Assembly: GCA_002426755.1 (NCBI GenBank)
Contig: DINI01000006.1
Location: 1-39,254, forward strand
Source: Flavobacteriaceae bacterium UBA5544
Lineage (GTDB): Bacteria; Bacteroidota; Bacteroidia; Flavobacteriales; Flavobacteriaceae
DNA: 39,254 nucleotides
Reading direction: 5' to 3'
The position numbers and the translations under genes are program-made. This document shows positions 1 through 8,875 of the stretch, piece after piece; positions within the stretch are counted from its first letter, which is position 1; each line of letters starts with the position of its first letter. The notes under the pieces are model-generated. The model was not told the origin of the DNA. It ran no database searches and saw nothing but the letters and a program-made list of their open reading frames with translations.

Positions 1-10
1 CAATTCAATA

Positions 11-21
11 TGTTAATGAAC
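11..21 (-). promoter_or_regulatory. boxA-like rRNA antitermination element
   Basis: Read on the minus strand this is GTTCATTAACA, followed by TATTGAATTG at the window edge. It resembles the boxA antitermination signal of rRNA leaders (core CTTTAACA in E. coli) and the leader found just before 16S rRNA in Flavobacteriaceae. It lies downstream of two strong promoters pointing out of the window. That an rRNA operon follows is inference, since no rRNA sequence is inside the window. Confidence 0.5.
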
Positions 22-62
22 TTCTCTCTCTTTGCAAAAGGACTTTCCTCCTTAAGCGGGTG

Positions 63-94
63 CAAATATAAAACCCTTTTTCTTCTCTGACAAA
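63..94 (-). promoter_or_regulatory. Leftward promoter P2 (probable rRNA promoter)
   Basis: On the minus strand a perfect -7 box TATATTTG (63-70) follows a TTTG -33 box (91-94) with 20 bases between, matching the Bacteroidota sigma-ABfr pattern. The sequence after the -7 box, CACCCGC, is almost the same as that of the second promoter at 200-232. Upstream is an AT-rich palindrome (about 107-125) that could act like an UP element. Together with the boxA-like leader this suggests a stable-RNA operon reading off the left edge. Confidence 0.6.
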
Positions 95-199
95 CAAAAA
101 ATCAAAATAATTTAAATTATTTTTTTTGTTTCTGTTTGTTGCTTAAAAGAACGCCCCGCTTTGCGCCTTGCCCAACGGCCTTCCGCTTTTACGAGGGTG

Positions 200-232
200 C
201 AAATATACAACCGTTTTTTTATTTCCAGCAAA
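200..232 (-). promoter_or_regulatory. Leftward promoter P1 (probable rRNA promoter)
   Basis: On the minus strand a perfect -7 box TATATTTG (200-207) lies 21 bases after TTTG (229-232). The discriminator CACCCTC copies that of P2 about 137 bases downstream. The transcript between P1 and P2 begins with a GC-rich stretch (about 150-195) unlike the surrounding AT-rich DNA. Tandem promoters of this kind are usual for rRNA operons; the assignment rests on that analogy. Confidence 0.55.
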
Positions 233-351
233 ACTTTTCCGAACTTTTTTTGAAGTTTTTTTTTAAGGATTTTCCTTAAAGCTGATTCATAGGTTATTGC
301 GTTTGGGATTAGCTACGATTTATATTATAAATTTTGAATTGGGGATGGTCT

Positions 352-448
352 GCGTTAGGGATTGAGGCATTGTTGGAGCTCTCCAGATTTTTTAAAAATC
401 TGGAAGCGACTGCCGAAAGCCCGACCTCGCTTTTTGGCGAGGTAACGC
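352..448. repeat. REP-like structured intergenic element
   Basis: About 97 bases bounded by a short inverted repeat (GCGTT at 352-356, AACGC at 444-448). It contains two strong hairpins: an 11-bp palindrome TCCAGATTTTT/AAAAATCTGGA (382-404) and ACCTCGC/GCGAGGT (424-430, 437-443). Between them are the blocks GGAGCTCTCC and GCCGAAAGCCCGAC. From memory, similar blocks (GCGTTAGGGATTGAGG, CGAAAGCCCGAC) recur between genes in flavobacterial genomes, so this is probably a dispersed REP-like element. It starts directly after the porin stop codon and may end or protect that transcript. Confidence 0.5.
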
Positions 449-453
449 TCTAA

Positions 454-2415
454 CTATAAAAAGAAGTTCCAAACGAGCCCAAAACGGACCGTAAAGTCTC
501 TGTAGGGATAGTTGGGGGCGGAATAATAATTGTATCCTGTGAATGAGGAGTTGAAATGTTCTGCCTTCAGAAATATTCGGGTCTGTCTTATTTTTGCATT
601 GATAAAGAAGTCGAGCCGAGGAAAGCTTCCAAGTTCGGTATCGTTTTGAACATAGAATTCGGCCAACAATGGGTCGTAGGCGTTCATATTATATTTTGTG
701 AAATAATTGAATATCACCCCTGTTTGAAGGAACATTGCCTTTTTGAATAGATCGCTTGAAAAATAAAGTGTATTTCTGGTGATGATTTGCGGAATGTTTA
801 TGATATTATCTCCATTTAAGACTGTTTGGTACATAATCGTATTATCCAAAGCGAACTTCCCGTATTTAATTTCTCTTCCTGCCTTAAGCCTTAAATAATT
901 TATTGTGGCACTACTTTGGAATGGCTTTACATTGCCCAACTCATCTTGTCCGAAGTATGCATAATTAGTAATTGTGCTATAATCGAATGATATTGTCGCC
1001 AGTTTTTGAGACATAAGATCAAAAGACAGCTGTTGTGTACTTATATTATCATAACTACCACTATTATCCCAATTATAATTTATATAATCACTTTGATATA
1101 AGAGCCAATTATAATTGGGTGCGTGCGAACTGGTATTGAAAGTCCCTTTTACAAACAGATCATCAGTAAGTTTGTATGAAGCTTGAGCCGTTAGAAAATT
1201 ACCATTAAAATCGCCGGACAGGTTAATGCCTATTTCTCCATTGACATCAAACTGTCCAATTCTTTTTTTGTAACTTCCTCCTACGTTAAAAACACTTCCT
1301 TTTAAACGGTTTGGAATTGTTTGATTGTTTAATATGACCAATGAATTATACCCATAATTATAATTATTATAGTCAACGTTAAAAGTCAGATCACCTACAA
1401 TGTTGTTTTTATAATTAAGAAAAAATCGGTTATAAAAATTTTCCAATGTTACCTTATCATTTAAAGTCGTTTCTCTGAACGAATCACCGAAGTAATCAGA
1501 TCGTGAATCTTGACTAAATTCGTAATACTTGTCTTCAAAGGAAATAACTTGCCCAATTGCTATTATATTATTTGACAGAGAGTCTTTCTGCTGAAGCAAA
1601 TTATATTGATGTTCTAAATGAAATCGTTTGCCCCTCAAGGTGTTTTGTGCATTTTCAAAATTAGGATCAAATACAGAACGATCTAAAAACTCATCTTCCC
1701 CAGATTCAAAATTCTGAACTCCTTCATCTGTTAATCCTCCATTTTCTTCATTTAAGACATCCTGCATAAATATGTGTGCTCTAGCCTGATATCTATCGTT
1801 CTTGGTTGTGTAGTTTGTTGTAAATCTAAAATTACCTGTACTTGTCAATATATGTTGATATTTACCAAGAGAACGTAATCCCTTATAAGCTATGGAGAAA
1901 TTAAATTGTTTAGAAATATTAGTTGTAAAAAAGGCATCAAGCAGCTGTCCTTGTTCAAAAGCCGTTTTATACATTAATTCCGTCAAAGGTGTGGGAGCCT
2001 CAAAATAATTGACATCTTCAATTTCCATATAATTAAAATGTCTGGCCCTTGCGGCGAAGAGAGGCATTGTAGTAGTGTTTTGAAAATCGAGACTTAAAGT
2101 GTTATATGCTTGTCCTATATTGGAAAATGCAATCAGTTCAAAATTATCCTTTCTTAAATAGTTGTATTTATATTCCTTTTGGATGGTAAGTGTGGTATCA
2201 ACATTGGTAGTGTCTTTTGAAAACGAGATGATTTTGTACATATCTATGGTTGCGCTTTCATTTTTTACACCTTTGTTTGTGGTGCTTGTTCGAGAAACTG
2301 CTGTCGTATCATTTACAACCCTTTCATCCAAATTTTTTTTAAGTGGGGTGAGCTTTTGCGCATTTGCATTATAGAAGCAGATAAACAGTATGAAAATCCA
2401 GAAAAATTTGCCCAT
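454..2415 (-). CDS. Putative outer-membrane porin (Porin_10-like)
   Basis: A 653-residue outer-membrane beta-barrel protein. The N-terminus is a signal peptide ending in NANAQ (residues 1-19). A low-complexity linker (about 30-60) is followed by a long run of alternating aromatic and polar strands, ending in FTVRFGLVWNFFL. The terminal phenylalanine-rich strand is the usual signal for BAM-dependent insertion. Length and architecture fit the Bacteroidota putative-porin family often annotated after PF14121; I assign it by pattern only. It probably forms a passive pore, substrate unknown. It has its own promoter (2433-2440) and runs toward the repeat element and the probable rRNA promoters. It is separated from the SusCD operon by a terminator, so it is not part of that unit. 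Confidence 0.7.
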   Translation of the reverse strand: MGKFFWIFILFICFYNANAQKLTPLKKNLDERVVNDTTAVSRTSTTNKGVKNESATIDMYKIISFSKDTTNVDTTLTIQKEYKYNYLRKDNFELIAFSNIGQAYNTLSLDFQNTTTMPLFAARARHFNYMEIEDVNYFEAPTPLTELMYKTAFEQGQLLDAFFTTNISKQFNFSIAYKGLRSLGKYQHILTSTGNFRFTTNYTTKNDRYQARAHIFMQDVLNEENGGLTDEGVQNFESGEDEFLDRSVFDPNFENAQNTLRGKRFHLEHQYNLLQQKDSLSNNIIAIGQVISFEDKYYEFSQDSRSDYFGDSFRETTLNDKVTLENFYNRFFLNYKNNIVGDLTFNVDYNNYNYGYNSLVILNNQTIPNRLKGSVFNVGGSYKKRIGQFDVNGEIGINLSGDFNGNFLTAQASYKLTDDLFVKGTFNTSSHAPNYNWLLYQSDYINYNWDNSGSYDNISTQQLSFDLMSQKLATISFDYSTITNYAYFGQDELGNVKPFQSSATINYLRLKAGREIKYGKFALDNTIMYQTVLNGDNIINIPQIITRNTLYFSSDLFKKAMFLQTGVIFNYFTKYNMNAYDPLLAEFYVQNDTELGSFPRLDFFINAKIRQTRIFLKAEHFNSSFTGYNYYSAPNYPYRDFTVRFGLVWNFFL

Positions 2416-2432
2416 AGGTTTTTAATATTCCG

Positions 2433-2440
2433 CAAAAGTA
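2433..2440 (-). promoter_or_regulatory. Promoter -7 box for putative porin
   Basis: The minus strand reads TACTTTTG, a full match to TAnnTTTG, 17 bases before the porin ATG at 2415. No good TTG -33 box is seen at the right distance. The predicted leader is very short. Confidence 0.5.
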
Positions 2441-2498
2441 AAAATTTAAAACGGTTTAGTTTTAAATAAAGTATGAAGAGGTTTGATTTGTAAAATAA

Positions 2499-2530
2499 AA
2501 AACCATCAAAAGTAAACTTTTGATGGTTTT
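2499..2530 (-). terminator. Terminator of the susCD operon
   Basis: A perfect 14-bp stem (AAAACCATCAAAAG, 2499-2512, with CTTTTGATGGTTTT, 2517-2530) and a 4-base loop. On the minus strand it is followed by a T-rich run. It lies 52 bases after the last gene of the SusCD operon and before the porin promoter, separating the two units. Confidence 0.85.
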
Positions 2531-2582
2531 AAATCTTCATTATTTGCTTATCATACACTCCATAAGAAGTGATGAATATAAA

Positions 2583-3413
2583 TTAATTTTGAGGTGTCAA
2601 TACTGTTCTTACAGTAAATGCCGTTGTAAAAGTCGCTTGTGTTAAATTTAAAACAAACGTATCTGAACAAGGATCGTAAGTACCTGTTCCACCCGGTCTG
2701 TTTGGCGATGTACCGGTCATAGTAACAGAACCATTGGCATTTAAAGTTAAAGTACCATTATAAACTAATTGTCCTTGGTAAGCAGGATTTCCGGTCAAGT
2801 TAGCCACGAAATTTGGCCCCCAAGCTGAATCAATAGACCAAGAAGTTGCCGACAATTGAGTCAAATTCGCAGTATATGCATAATCCTCATTATTTGTGTC
2901 GTCTAGACCTAATTCATCAGAATAAACACTTGCATTATAAGCAGTCCCGACATTGACAGAGCAAGGAATTGTAATCCTGTAGCTTGTAATACTGTTTTCA
3001 TCAGCGCCAACAGTAACACCATCTTGATCAACACTTTGTAATACAACGTCAAAAATGACCAAATCTGCAACATTATCTAAGTTAGAGAAAGTCAAATCGA
3101 TTGTTGGAAAAGGGAAACGATCATCAACTGGCTCAACATACATAGAACCTGTAGTAGACACATAAGGAGTGAAATCCCCTTGAACCGCAACTAATGAATA
3201 ATTAACATTTAATCCATTAGGATATTGAGGAACATTGATACTTACCGGCAAACTAATGTCAGTCGTCAAAGAGCTAATTGTTCTTGCAGCGGTAGGTGGA
3301 GTAAATTCAACCCATCCTGATGTTGGAACATCCTGAAATCTACCATCACTCTCACTACAACCAAAACCAAGAACCAATAATAAAGCGCAAACTATTTTTA
3401 TAGTATTTTTCAT
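2583..3413 (-). CDS. SusCD-associated lipoprotein, 276 aa
   Basis: Secreted lipoprotein: a hydrophobic signal ends in LVLGFGC, with lipidation expected at Cys19 followed by SESDG, a serine/acidic start common to surface-exposed Bacteroidota lipoproteins. The N-terminal half (about 30-150) looks like a beta-sandwich. The C-terminal half has the rhythm of a small beta-barrel, with NGTLTLNANGSVTMTG and YDPCSDTFVLNLTQA. Cys residues near 150 and 248 might pair. It is the fourth and last gene of the SusC-SusD operon, 12 bases after the preceding lipoprotein gene, with an A-rich leader. Such genes usually encode surface ligand-binding helpers; no enzyme motif is visible and the ligand is unknown. 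It shares its general organisation with its upstream neighbour. Confidence 0.75.
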   Translation of the reverse strand: MKNTIKIVCALLLVLGFGCSESDGRFQDVPTSGWVEFTPPTAARTISSLTTDISLPVSINVPQYPNGLNVNYSLVAVQGDFTPYVSTTGSMYVEPVDDRFPFPTIDLTFSNLDNVADLVIFDVVLQSVDQDGVTVGADENSITSYRITIPCSVNVGTAYNASVYSDELGLDDTNNEDYAYTANLTQLSATSWSIDSAWGPNFVANLTGNPAYQGQLVYNGTLTLNANGSVTMTGTSPNRPGGTGTYDPCSDTFVLNLTQATFTTAFTVRTVLTPQN

Positions 3414-3425
3414 AATTATTATTTT

Positions 3426-4271
3426 TTATTGTTTAGTGAATCTAAAAGTTGTTTGATACGGAGGAGCTCCACAACCACCATCAGTCACATACTCTGTTAA
3501 TGTCAATTCAAAAACTGAATCGTCATCAGCGTCATAGTTTGCAGGTACTGCTCCAGGTCCCAATGTAATTGCAGGTTGCCCTTGTACACATACCAAACCT
3601 GTTCCGATTCCTGGTGCAACGATGACTTCGTTACATACCAATCCAAAAGGCACAGTTGAAGCAGGTTGTCCAATACCCAATCCTTCCAGATATACAGCCT
3701 TAAATTGTCTGGTTGTAGCACCAGTAGAGGTAATATCTAAAATTTGGTCAGAAAAACATTCCACACCATCTTCAGGGTTTATTGCCGTAATTTGTTCCAT
3801 GAGGTAGCTACCGGTAAAAGGAGCGTTCACAGGACATACCTGAAAAATCGAAATTGTATGGTTCGCTGCAGAAATTTGACCACCACCATCGATAGAAACA
3901 AGATTGATAGTAATAATTTCAGCTGTTGTTTCAACAGAATTATCAACACCAGTGACGGTTAATTGACCAAAATACTCATTTGCTGGAATTACAACAGTTG
4001 TTGGTACAGAATAGTTTTCTGATGCAGCTGTTGTAAGTGTAGGACTTGTATTTACTGCAACAGTTACTGTTCTATCCGAGCTAGATAATGTATTTACACC
4101 AATTTGCACGTCTACACTACCAGTATCATCAATAGTAACCTCTAAAGCCGATGTGGTTTTAGAAAAGAAAACTAACGTTTGACCCGTATTTGGATCAAAA
4201 ATTACTGGTTCAAAATCACCACAAGAAGACAATAGCAAACTTATGGCAAGAAATTTTATAAAATTTTTCAT
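3426..4271 (-). CDS. SusCD-associated lipoprotein with Calx-beta-like region
   Basis: Lipoprotein of 281 residues from the ATG at 4271 (MKNFIKFLAISLLLSSC, lipid at Cys17). An ATG three codons upstream at 4280 is also possible; I prefer 4271 because it gives the usual MKN start and a 15-base A-rich gap like that between susC and susD. Residues about 35-140 form a beta-rich segment with VTVAVNTSP, YSVPTTVVIPANEYFGQLTV and ITINLVS. This is typical of Calx-beta or DUF4843/DUF1735-like domains next to SusD. The C-terminal part starts at CPVNAPFTGSY and has several cysteines. It is probably a surface ligand-binding accessory of the SusCD transporter. No catalytic motif is visible. Confidence 0.75.
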   Translation of the reverse strand: MKNFIKFLAISLLLSSCGDFEPVIFDPNTGQTLVFFSKTTSALEVTIDDTGSVDVQIGVNTLSSSDRTVTVAVNTSPTLTTAASENYSVPTTVVIPANEYFGQLTVTGVDNSVETTAEIITINLVSIDGGGQISAANHTISIFQVCPVNAPFTGSYLMEQITAINPEDGVECFSDQILDITSTGATTRQFKAVYLEGLGIGQPASTVPFGLVCNEVIVAPGIGTGLVCVQGQPAITLGPGAVPANYDADDDSVFELTLTEYVTDGGCGAPPYQTTFRFTKQ

Positions 4272-4286
4272 ATTAAACATTTTTTT

Positions 4287-5699
4287 TTAATTATATCCAG
4301 GTGCTTGTTCAATCACAGTATTTCCATTAGTCTCAGCTAGAGGTATTGGAAAAACAAATCTGTTATCACTTGCCGCCAGTGAGCAAGGCGTTCCGCCTCC
4401 ACAGTCAGCATCAGCTCTTTCAAAACCAGCATTGGTAATACTATTCGTTCTTCTTACATCCACAAATCTATGACCTTCATAAGCCAATTCTTTTTGTCTT
4501 TCAATAAGTATTTCATTTATAGCAGCTTGTAAGGTAGAGAATGAAGACTGTACAGTTGAAGAACCAGTTCTTGCATCGCGCACTTGTTTCAACAATAATG
4601 CGGCTCCATTATAATCACCACCTTTAGCCAATAATTCTGCTCTAATCAAATACATTTCTGATACCCTGAATACTTTGATATCATTTATGTAATTGAATCC
4701 TCCCTTACCTAAATATTTACCAATATTATGTACATTATTCGCAGGATCCGTTGTTGCAAGGTCCACGTTGACAGGAAATCTAATATCACTTGGATTTGCG
4801 CTAATCAAATCATAAAACTCATTAGACATTTCCAAGAAAGCACCTCCTGTACCGGTAAAATACCACACTCCACCTATGATTTGATCATTGGTACCTGCTA
4901 TTCTGTAAAGTTTAAATATCACCTCGGTATTATCAGAATCATCTCCAAACATGTTCACATATTGAAGCTGATCTGCTAAAGGATATTCTGCAATTAGAGT
5001 TTGTGTAGCGGCCAAACCTTGAGCAGAGTTGCCCGAATATAAAGCTGTTCTCGCTCTCATAGCAGTTACAAAATCTCTTGTCACATAACCTACATCTGTA
5101 TAAGATGGGTCAATTAAATCAAAAGCTGTATCTAAATCTTCATTGATTCTTTCAAAAACTTCACCAGTTGTCAAACGAGGTAATTGTTCAAAAACAACAA
5201 CGAAATCAGAATACGGTATACCAGGCGCAGCAGCGTCAAAAGACACTCCATAATAAGAAAGCAACTCCAAATGTAGAAAAGCTCTTAACGCATAACAATC
5301 ACCTAAAATTTTATTGTATTGCTGTTGTTGTGATTCTAAAGGAGTTATTGTCTCTGCAGCAGCTAAAACTCTATTAATAGAATTAATGGTTGCATAATCG
5401 TTCAACCACATATTTTGAGCCTCCGCTGAACCAGGATTTAACACCCAATTGTGAAAAGCTACTTTTTGACCTCCATTATCAGCGCCAATTTTAGTATCGT
5501 CTGTAAAAGTCGAACCATAATCAATGGTGTTGAAAGGGCTATATTGTCTGTAAATAGCATTCAGACCATTTTGCAAATCTGCAACACTCTGGAAAGCCAC
5601 TTCTGCTGGAATATTATCCTCAGGTAAAATTTCAAGTGCATCGTTGCAAGAACTTAATGCAAACATTGAAACCATAGTTATTATAAATATTTTTTTCAT
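4287..5699 (-). CDS. SusD/RagB family outer-membrane lipoprotein
   Basis: Surface lipoprotein that caps the SusC channel and binds the incoming nutrient. The signal MKKIFIITMVSMFALSSC gives lipidation at Cys18. It is followed by the family start NDALEILPEDNIPAEVAFQS with a helical TPR-like scaffold. Family hallmarks are the central ALRAFLHLELLSYYG and, near the C-terminus, KVFRVSEMYLIRAELLAKGG and ILIERQKELAYEGHRFVDVR. At 470 residues it is of normal length. It lies 15 bases after susC, with which it forms a complex, and is followed by two further lipoprotein genes. The substrate cannot be told from sequence. Confidence 0.95.
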   Translation of the reverse strand: MKKIFIITMVSMFALSSCNDALEILPEDNIPAEVAFQSVADLQNGLNAIYRQYSPFNTIDYGSTFTDDTKIGADNGGQKVAFHNWVLNPGSAEAQNMWLNDYATINSINRVLAAAETITPLESQQQQYNKILGDCYALRAFLHLELLSYYGVSFDAAAPGIPYSDFVVVFEQLPRLTTGEVFERINEDLDTAFDLIDPSYTDVGYVTRDFVTAMRARTALYSGNSAQGLAATQTLIAEYPLADQLQYVNMFGDDSDNTEVIFKLYRIAGTNDQIIGGVWYFTGTGGAFLEMSNEFYDLISANPSDIRFPVNVDLATTDPANNVHNIGKYLGKGGFNYINDIKVFRVSEMYLIRAELLAKGGDYNGAALLLKQVRDARTGSSTVQSSFSTLQAAINEILIERQKELAYEGHRFVDVRRTNSITNAGFERADADCGGGTPCSLAASDNRFVFPIPLAETNGNTVIEQAPGYN

Positions 5700-5714
5700 G
5701 TTTATTCTTTTTTT

Positions 5715-8700
5715 TTAAAATTCTACATCAAATCCTACGGTGACAGTTTTAGGAGTTGGATATTCAAAGAATGTACTAGCTATGTTTGATTCTGGGTCGA
5801 AACCTCTCCATTTAGTAAATGTCAATAAGTTTTGACCTTGTACATAAATTCTAACATTAGTAAATAACTTTGTTCTCTCTAACATATCTTTATTCAACGA
5901 GTAAGATAATGACACATTTCTTAATCTTAAGAAAGATGCATCTTCCAAATATCTGTCAGTTGGATTTGAAATTCTCAATGAAGCCGCGGTGTAACCCGGT
6001 ATATCAGTAACATCACCAGGCTGTTGCCATGCTCTTAATACAGCTGTTGACATATTCAAGAAACCTGCTAACGAAGTATCTTCAATCAAACCATAACTTC
6101 CGTTCAAACGCCATTGGTCAGCAGCATAGGTGAACAAAGCGTTAAGTGAAAATCCTTTGTAAGAGATATCAGTTCCAAAACCACCAACATATTTAGGATC
6201 TTGTGTCTTATCTAAAAGCACTCTATTTGCAGTACTGTACACGTTAGTAATATTTCCATCAGCATCAAAGTAAAGCAATGTACCATCAGCAGGGTTTACA
6301 CCGGCATTTCGCACTCTATAAAAAGTTCCGATTGGATAACCTTCAGCTAATGCAGTTCCACCTCCCGCTAAAATAGGATCAGAATAATTCTCTCCTAAAT
6401 TAGTCAACTCATTCTTGTTGTATGCGATATTACCATTCACAGACCATTTAAAGTCGCCATCCAATATTCGGTAATTCAAACTTAACTCAACACCTTTGTT
6501 GGTAAGTGACCCTAAATTCGCGTTGATACTTGTAGTACCAGAAAGCAACGATAGTGGTTTTGCGATAAACAAATCTGTAGTTTCTTTACTATATACATCG
6601 ATAGTACCTGTCAGTTTGTATTTCAATAATGAAAAATCCAAACCTAAATTTAACTGTGCCGTTTCTTCCCACTTCAAATCAGGATTAGCTATTTGTGCCA
6701 ATGAATAGCCAATAGTTCCATTATATCCATCTCCAGAGCTGTACAAACTACGTGAATTAAATGCTCCACCAACTCTTTGGTTACCAGCCACACCATAACT
6801 AGCTCTTAATTTAAGCTCGTTTATGACACCGTCTTTATTAAAGAAAGACTCATTGTGAATATTCCATTTTCCAGAAACAGACCAAAAAGTTCCCCATCTG
6901 TTAGTATTGGAAAATCTTGCAGCTGCATCTCGACGAATAGAAGCTTGCAATCCATATCGATTGTCATAATCATACTTACCAACAGCATAGTAAGAAAACA
7001 AGCCGTCATTAAAAGTTGAACCATAAACGTCTGGAATATAATATTGGGCTTCATCATCACCTTCAGTAACTGAACCAGAAGTAATACCACTACCCGATCC
7101 TACAAGTTTTGGATCTAAACCGTACCCTACAAAACCATAATCCTTGAAATGAGATTTATTATACTCAAGACCTATTGTAAAATCAAAATCATGTACTTCG
7201 TTAAACACGTTTGAATAGTTAGCATTTGTATTTGCGATAAAAGCCGCATTTCTTTGATACCCTTCAAATAAGCTCCCTTTAATCAAGGAATTTGGATCAG
7301 GAGTAATGTCTCCTCTGATACTTTCAGGTCTTACAATGTTCTCAAATTCCTGATGTTGGTAATCAACACCTATAGAAGATCCAATGGATAGATTTTTAGC
7401 AATTTCTAAATTACCACCTATTCTTCCAACGATTTTCATCTCATTTTCGTCTTCAGAATTAAGAGCATTGGTATTTAACGTAAGGTATGGTGTATTTAAG
7501 AAACCATTGATATTAGCCGTGCCAGTAGGAACTCCGTTAGCATCCACCTCACCTCTAGAATATGGGTTCCCGTTGATGTTTAAAGATCCATCAGGATTAA
7601 ATGGTGAGAAGAAAGGCAAGGCAGTATAAGGCGCCAAGAATGGATTATCCAAATCACCTCCGCCGTTTAACGCTCCTTGAGGCAAATTGTTCTTACTGAA
7701 GTTAATGGTAATGTTAGAAAACACATCTAATTTATCATTAAGACTTGTTGAAACATTTGAACGGAAAGTGAAACGTTGAATTTTACTTCTAGCAGTAACA
7801 CCTTCTTGTTCTAAATAAGCGATTGAGTTATAGGATGTTGTTACATCACCACCAGTCGTAATATTGACCTCATGAGAGTTTGTAGTACCTTTTCTAAAGA
7901 AAATAGTTTTCCAGTCGGTATTTACGGAATTAGCCAAAGCAGCGATATAAGCATCTGACTTTCCGGCACCCAAACCAATATTGTTAGCTCTTTGATAATT
8001 TAAGATTTGTTCCGAATTCATTACCTCAAATCCTGGATCGTTATAAGTTGATTTACCATATTGAGTGCGGTAAGCAACTTTAACTCCTCCACCTTTTTTA
8101 CCAGTTTTAGTGGTTACAATAATAACACCACCAGCACCTCTGTTTCCGTATAAGGCAGAAGCAGAAGCGTCTTTAAGTACAGATACATTGGTAATGTCAT
8201 TTGAGTTCAAACTTCTAAAGTTATCCTCATCAACTGGAACACCGTCAATAATGAACAACGGCTCAGTATTACCATTGATAGAGTTTCTACCTCTCAACAA
8301 CACGGTACCACTCGCACCTGGTTGACCAGAACTGGTTTGGATATTAAGACCTGCTGCTTGACCTTGAAGAATTTGGTCTAACGAAGCATTAGGAACTTGT
8401 TCAATGTCTTCAGCTTTTACACTTTGAATTGCCGATGTTACATTGGATGCTTTTTCAGTACCATATGCTACAATGACAATTTCTTCCAATGCCGCGGCAT
8501 CTTCTTGCATTAGAACATTAATTGTGCTATTCCCACCTACACTTTTTTCAGTAGTTTTCATACCGACAAAAGAGAACACAAGAGTTTCGTTTGCACTTGC
8601 TTTAATGGTATAATTACCATCAAAATCTGATTGCACTCCTCTAGTAGTGCCTTTTACAATTACGTTCACGCCCGCCAAAGGAAAACCGTCGGCTGCTGAT

Positions 8701-8795
8701 GTAATTGTTCCTGAAACAGATTTCTCTTGTGCAAAAGAAATTTGAATCATAAACGCCATAAAAAGCGTCATTAACCATGTTAACTTTAATTTCAT
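5715..8795 (-). CDS. SusC/RagA family TonB-linked outer-membrane transporter
   Basis: A 1026-residue TonB-dependent channel. After a signal peptide ending in SFAQ (about residue 22) comes a carboxypeptidase-regulatory-like domain (GTITSAADGFPLAGVNVIVKG to about 95). Next are a TonB-box-like stretch EEIVIVAYG and the plug, with LDQILQGQAAGLNI, VLLRGRNSING and PLFIIDGVPVD. Then follow the SusC-specific VSVLKDASASALYGNRGAGGVIIVTTK and a long beta-barrel ending in KTVTVGFDVEF. It imports oligomers captured by the SusD partner, using energy from TonB/ExbBD. It is the first gene of a four-gene operon. No sigma/anti-sigma pair or regulator lies next to it. The absence of hydrolases means the substrate class is open. 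Confidence 0.95.
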   Translation of the reverse strand: MKLKLTWLMTLFMAFMIQISFAQEKSVSGTITSAADGFPLAGVNVIVKGTTRGVQSDFDGNYTIKASANETLVFSFVGMKTTEKSVGGNSTINVLMQEDAAALEEIVIVAYGTEKASNVTSAIQSVKAEDIEQVPNASLDQILQGQAAGLNIQTSSGQPGASGTVLLRGRNSINGNTEPLFIIDGVPVDEDNFRSLNSNDITNVSVLKDASASALYGNRGAGGVIIVTTKTGKKGGGVKVAYRTQYGKSTYNDPGFEVMNSEQILNYQRANNIGLGAGKSDAYIAALANSVNTDWKTIFFRKGTTNSHEVNITTGGDVTTSYNSIAYLEQEGVTARSKIQRFTFRSNVSTSLNDKLDVFSNITINFSKNNLPQGALNGGGDLDNPFLAPYTALPFFSPFNPDGSLNINGNPYSRGEVDANGVPTGTANINGFLNTPYLTLNTNALNSEDENEMKIVGRIGGNLEIAKNLSIGSSIGVDYQHQEFENIVRPESIRGDITPDPNSLIKGSLFEGYQRNAAFIANTNANYSNVFNEVHDFDFTIGLEYNKSHFKDYGFVGYGLDPKLVGSGSGITSGSVTEGDDEAQYYIPDVYGSTFNDGLFSYYAVGKYDYDNRYGLQASIRRDAAARFSNTNRWGTFWSVSGKWNIHNESFFNKDGVINELKLRASYGVAGNQRVGGAFNSRSLYSSGDGYNGTIGYSLAQIANPDLKWEETAQLNLGLDFSLLKYKLTGTIDVYSKETTDLFIAKPLSLLSGTTSINANLGSLTNKGVELSLNYRILDGDFKWSVNGNIAYNKNELTNLGENYSDPILAGGGTALAEGYPIGTFYRVRNAGVNPADGTLLYFDADGNITNVYSTANRVLLDKTQDPKYVGGFGTDISYKGFSLNALFTYAADQWRLNGSYGLIEDTSLAGFLNMSTAVLRAWQQPGDVTDIPGYTAASLRISNPTDRYLEDASFLRLRNVSLSYSLNKDMLERTKLFTNVRIYVQGQNLLTFTKWRGFDPESNIASTFFEYPTPKTVTVGFDVEF

Positions 8796-8822
8796 AAAAC
8801 AATTATTTGAGTTAGTCTAGCG

Positions 8823-8853
8823 CAAACATCTTAATAATATATTAAATAAACAA
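8823..8853 (-). promoter_or_regulatory. Probable susC promoter
   Basis: The minus strand has TTG (8851-8853), a 20-base spacer and GATGTTTG (8823-8830), one mismatch from TAnnTTTG. The predicted start falls about 20 bases before the susC ATG. The imperfect -7 box would fit an activator-dependent promoter; a candidate site lies at 8876-8910. Confidence 0.4.
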
Positions 8854-8875
8854 GTATTTAACTCAAAAAAATGTT

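Noticed and set aside
107..125. AT palindrome as an origin or terminator
   Set aside because: It has no GC stem or T tract in a useful place and lies just upstream of promoter P2; an UP-like role is more likely.
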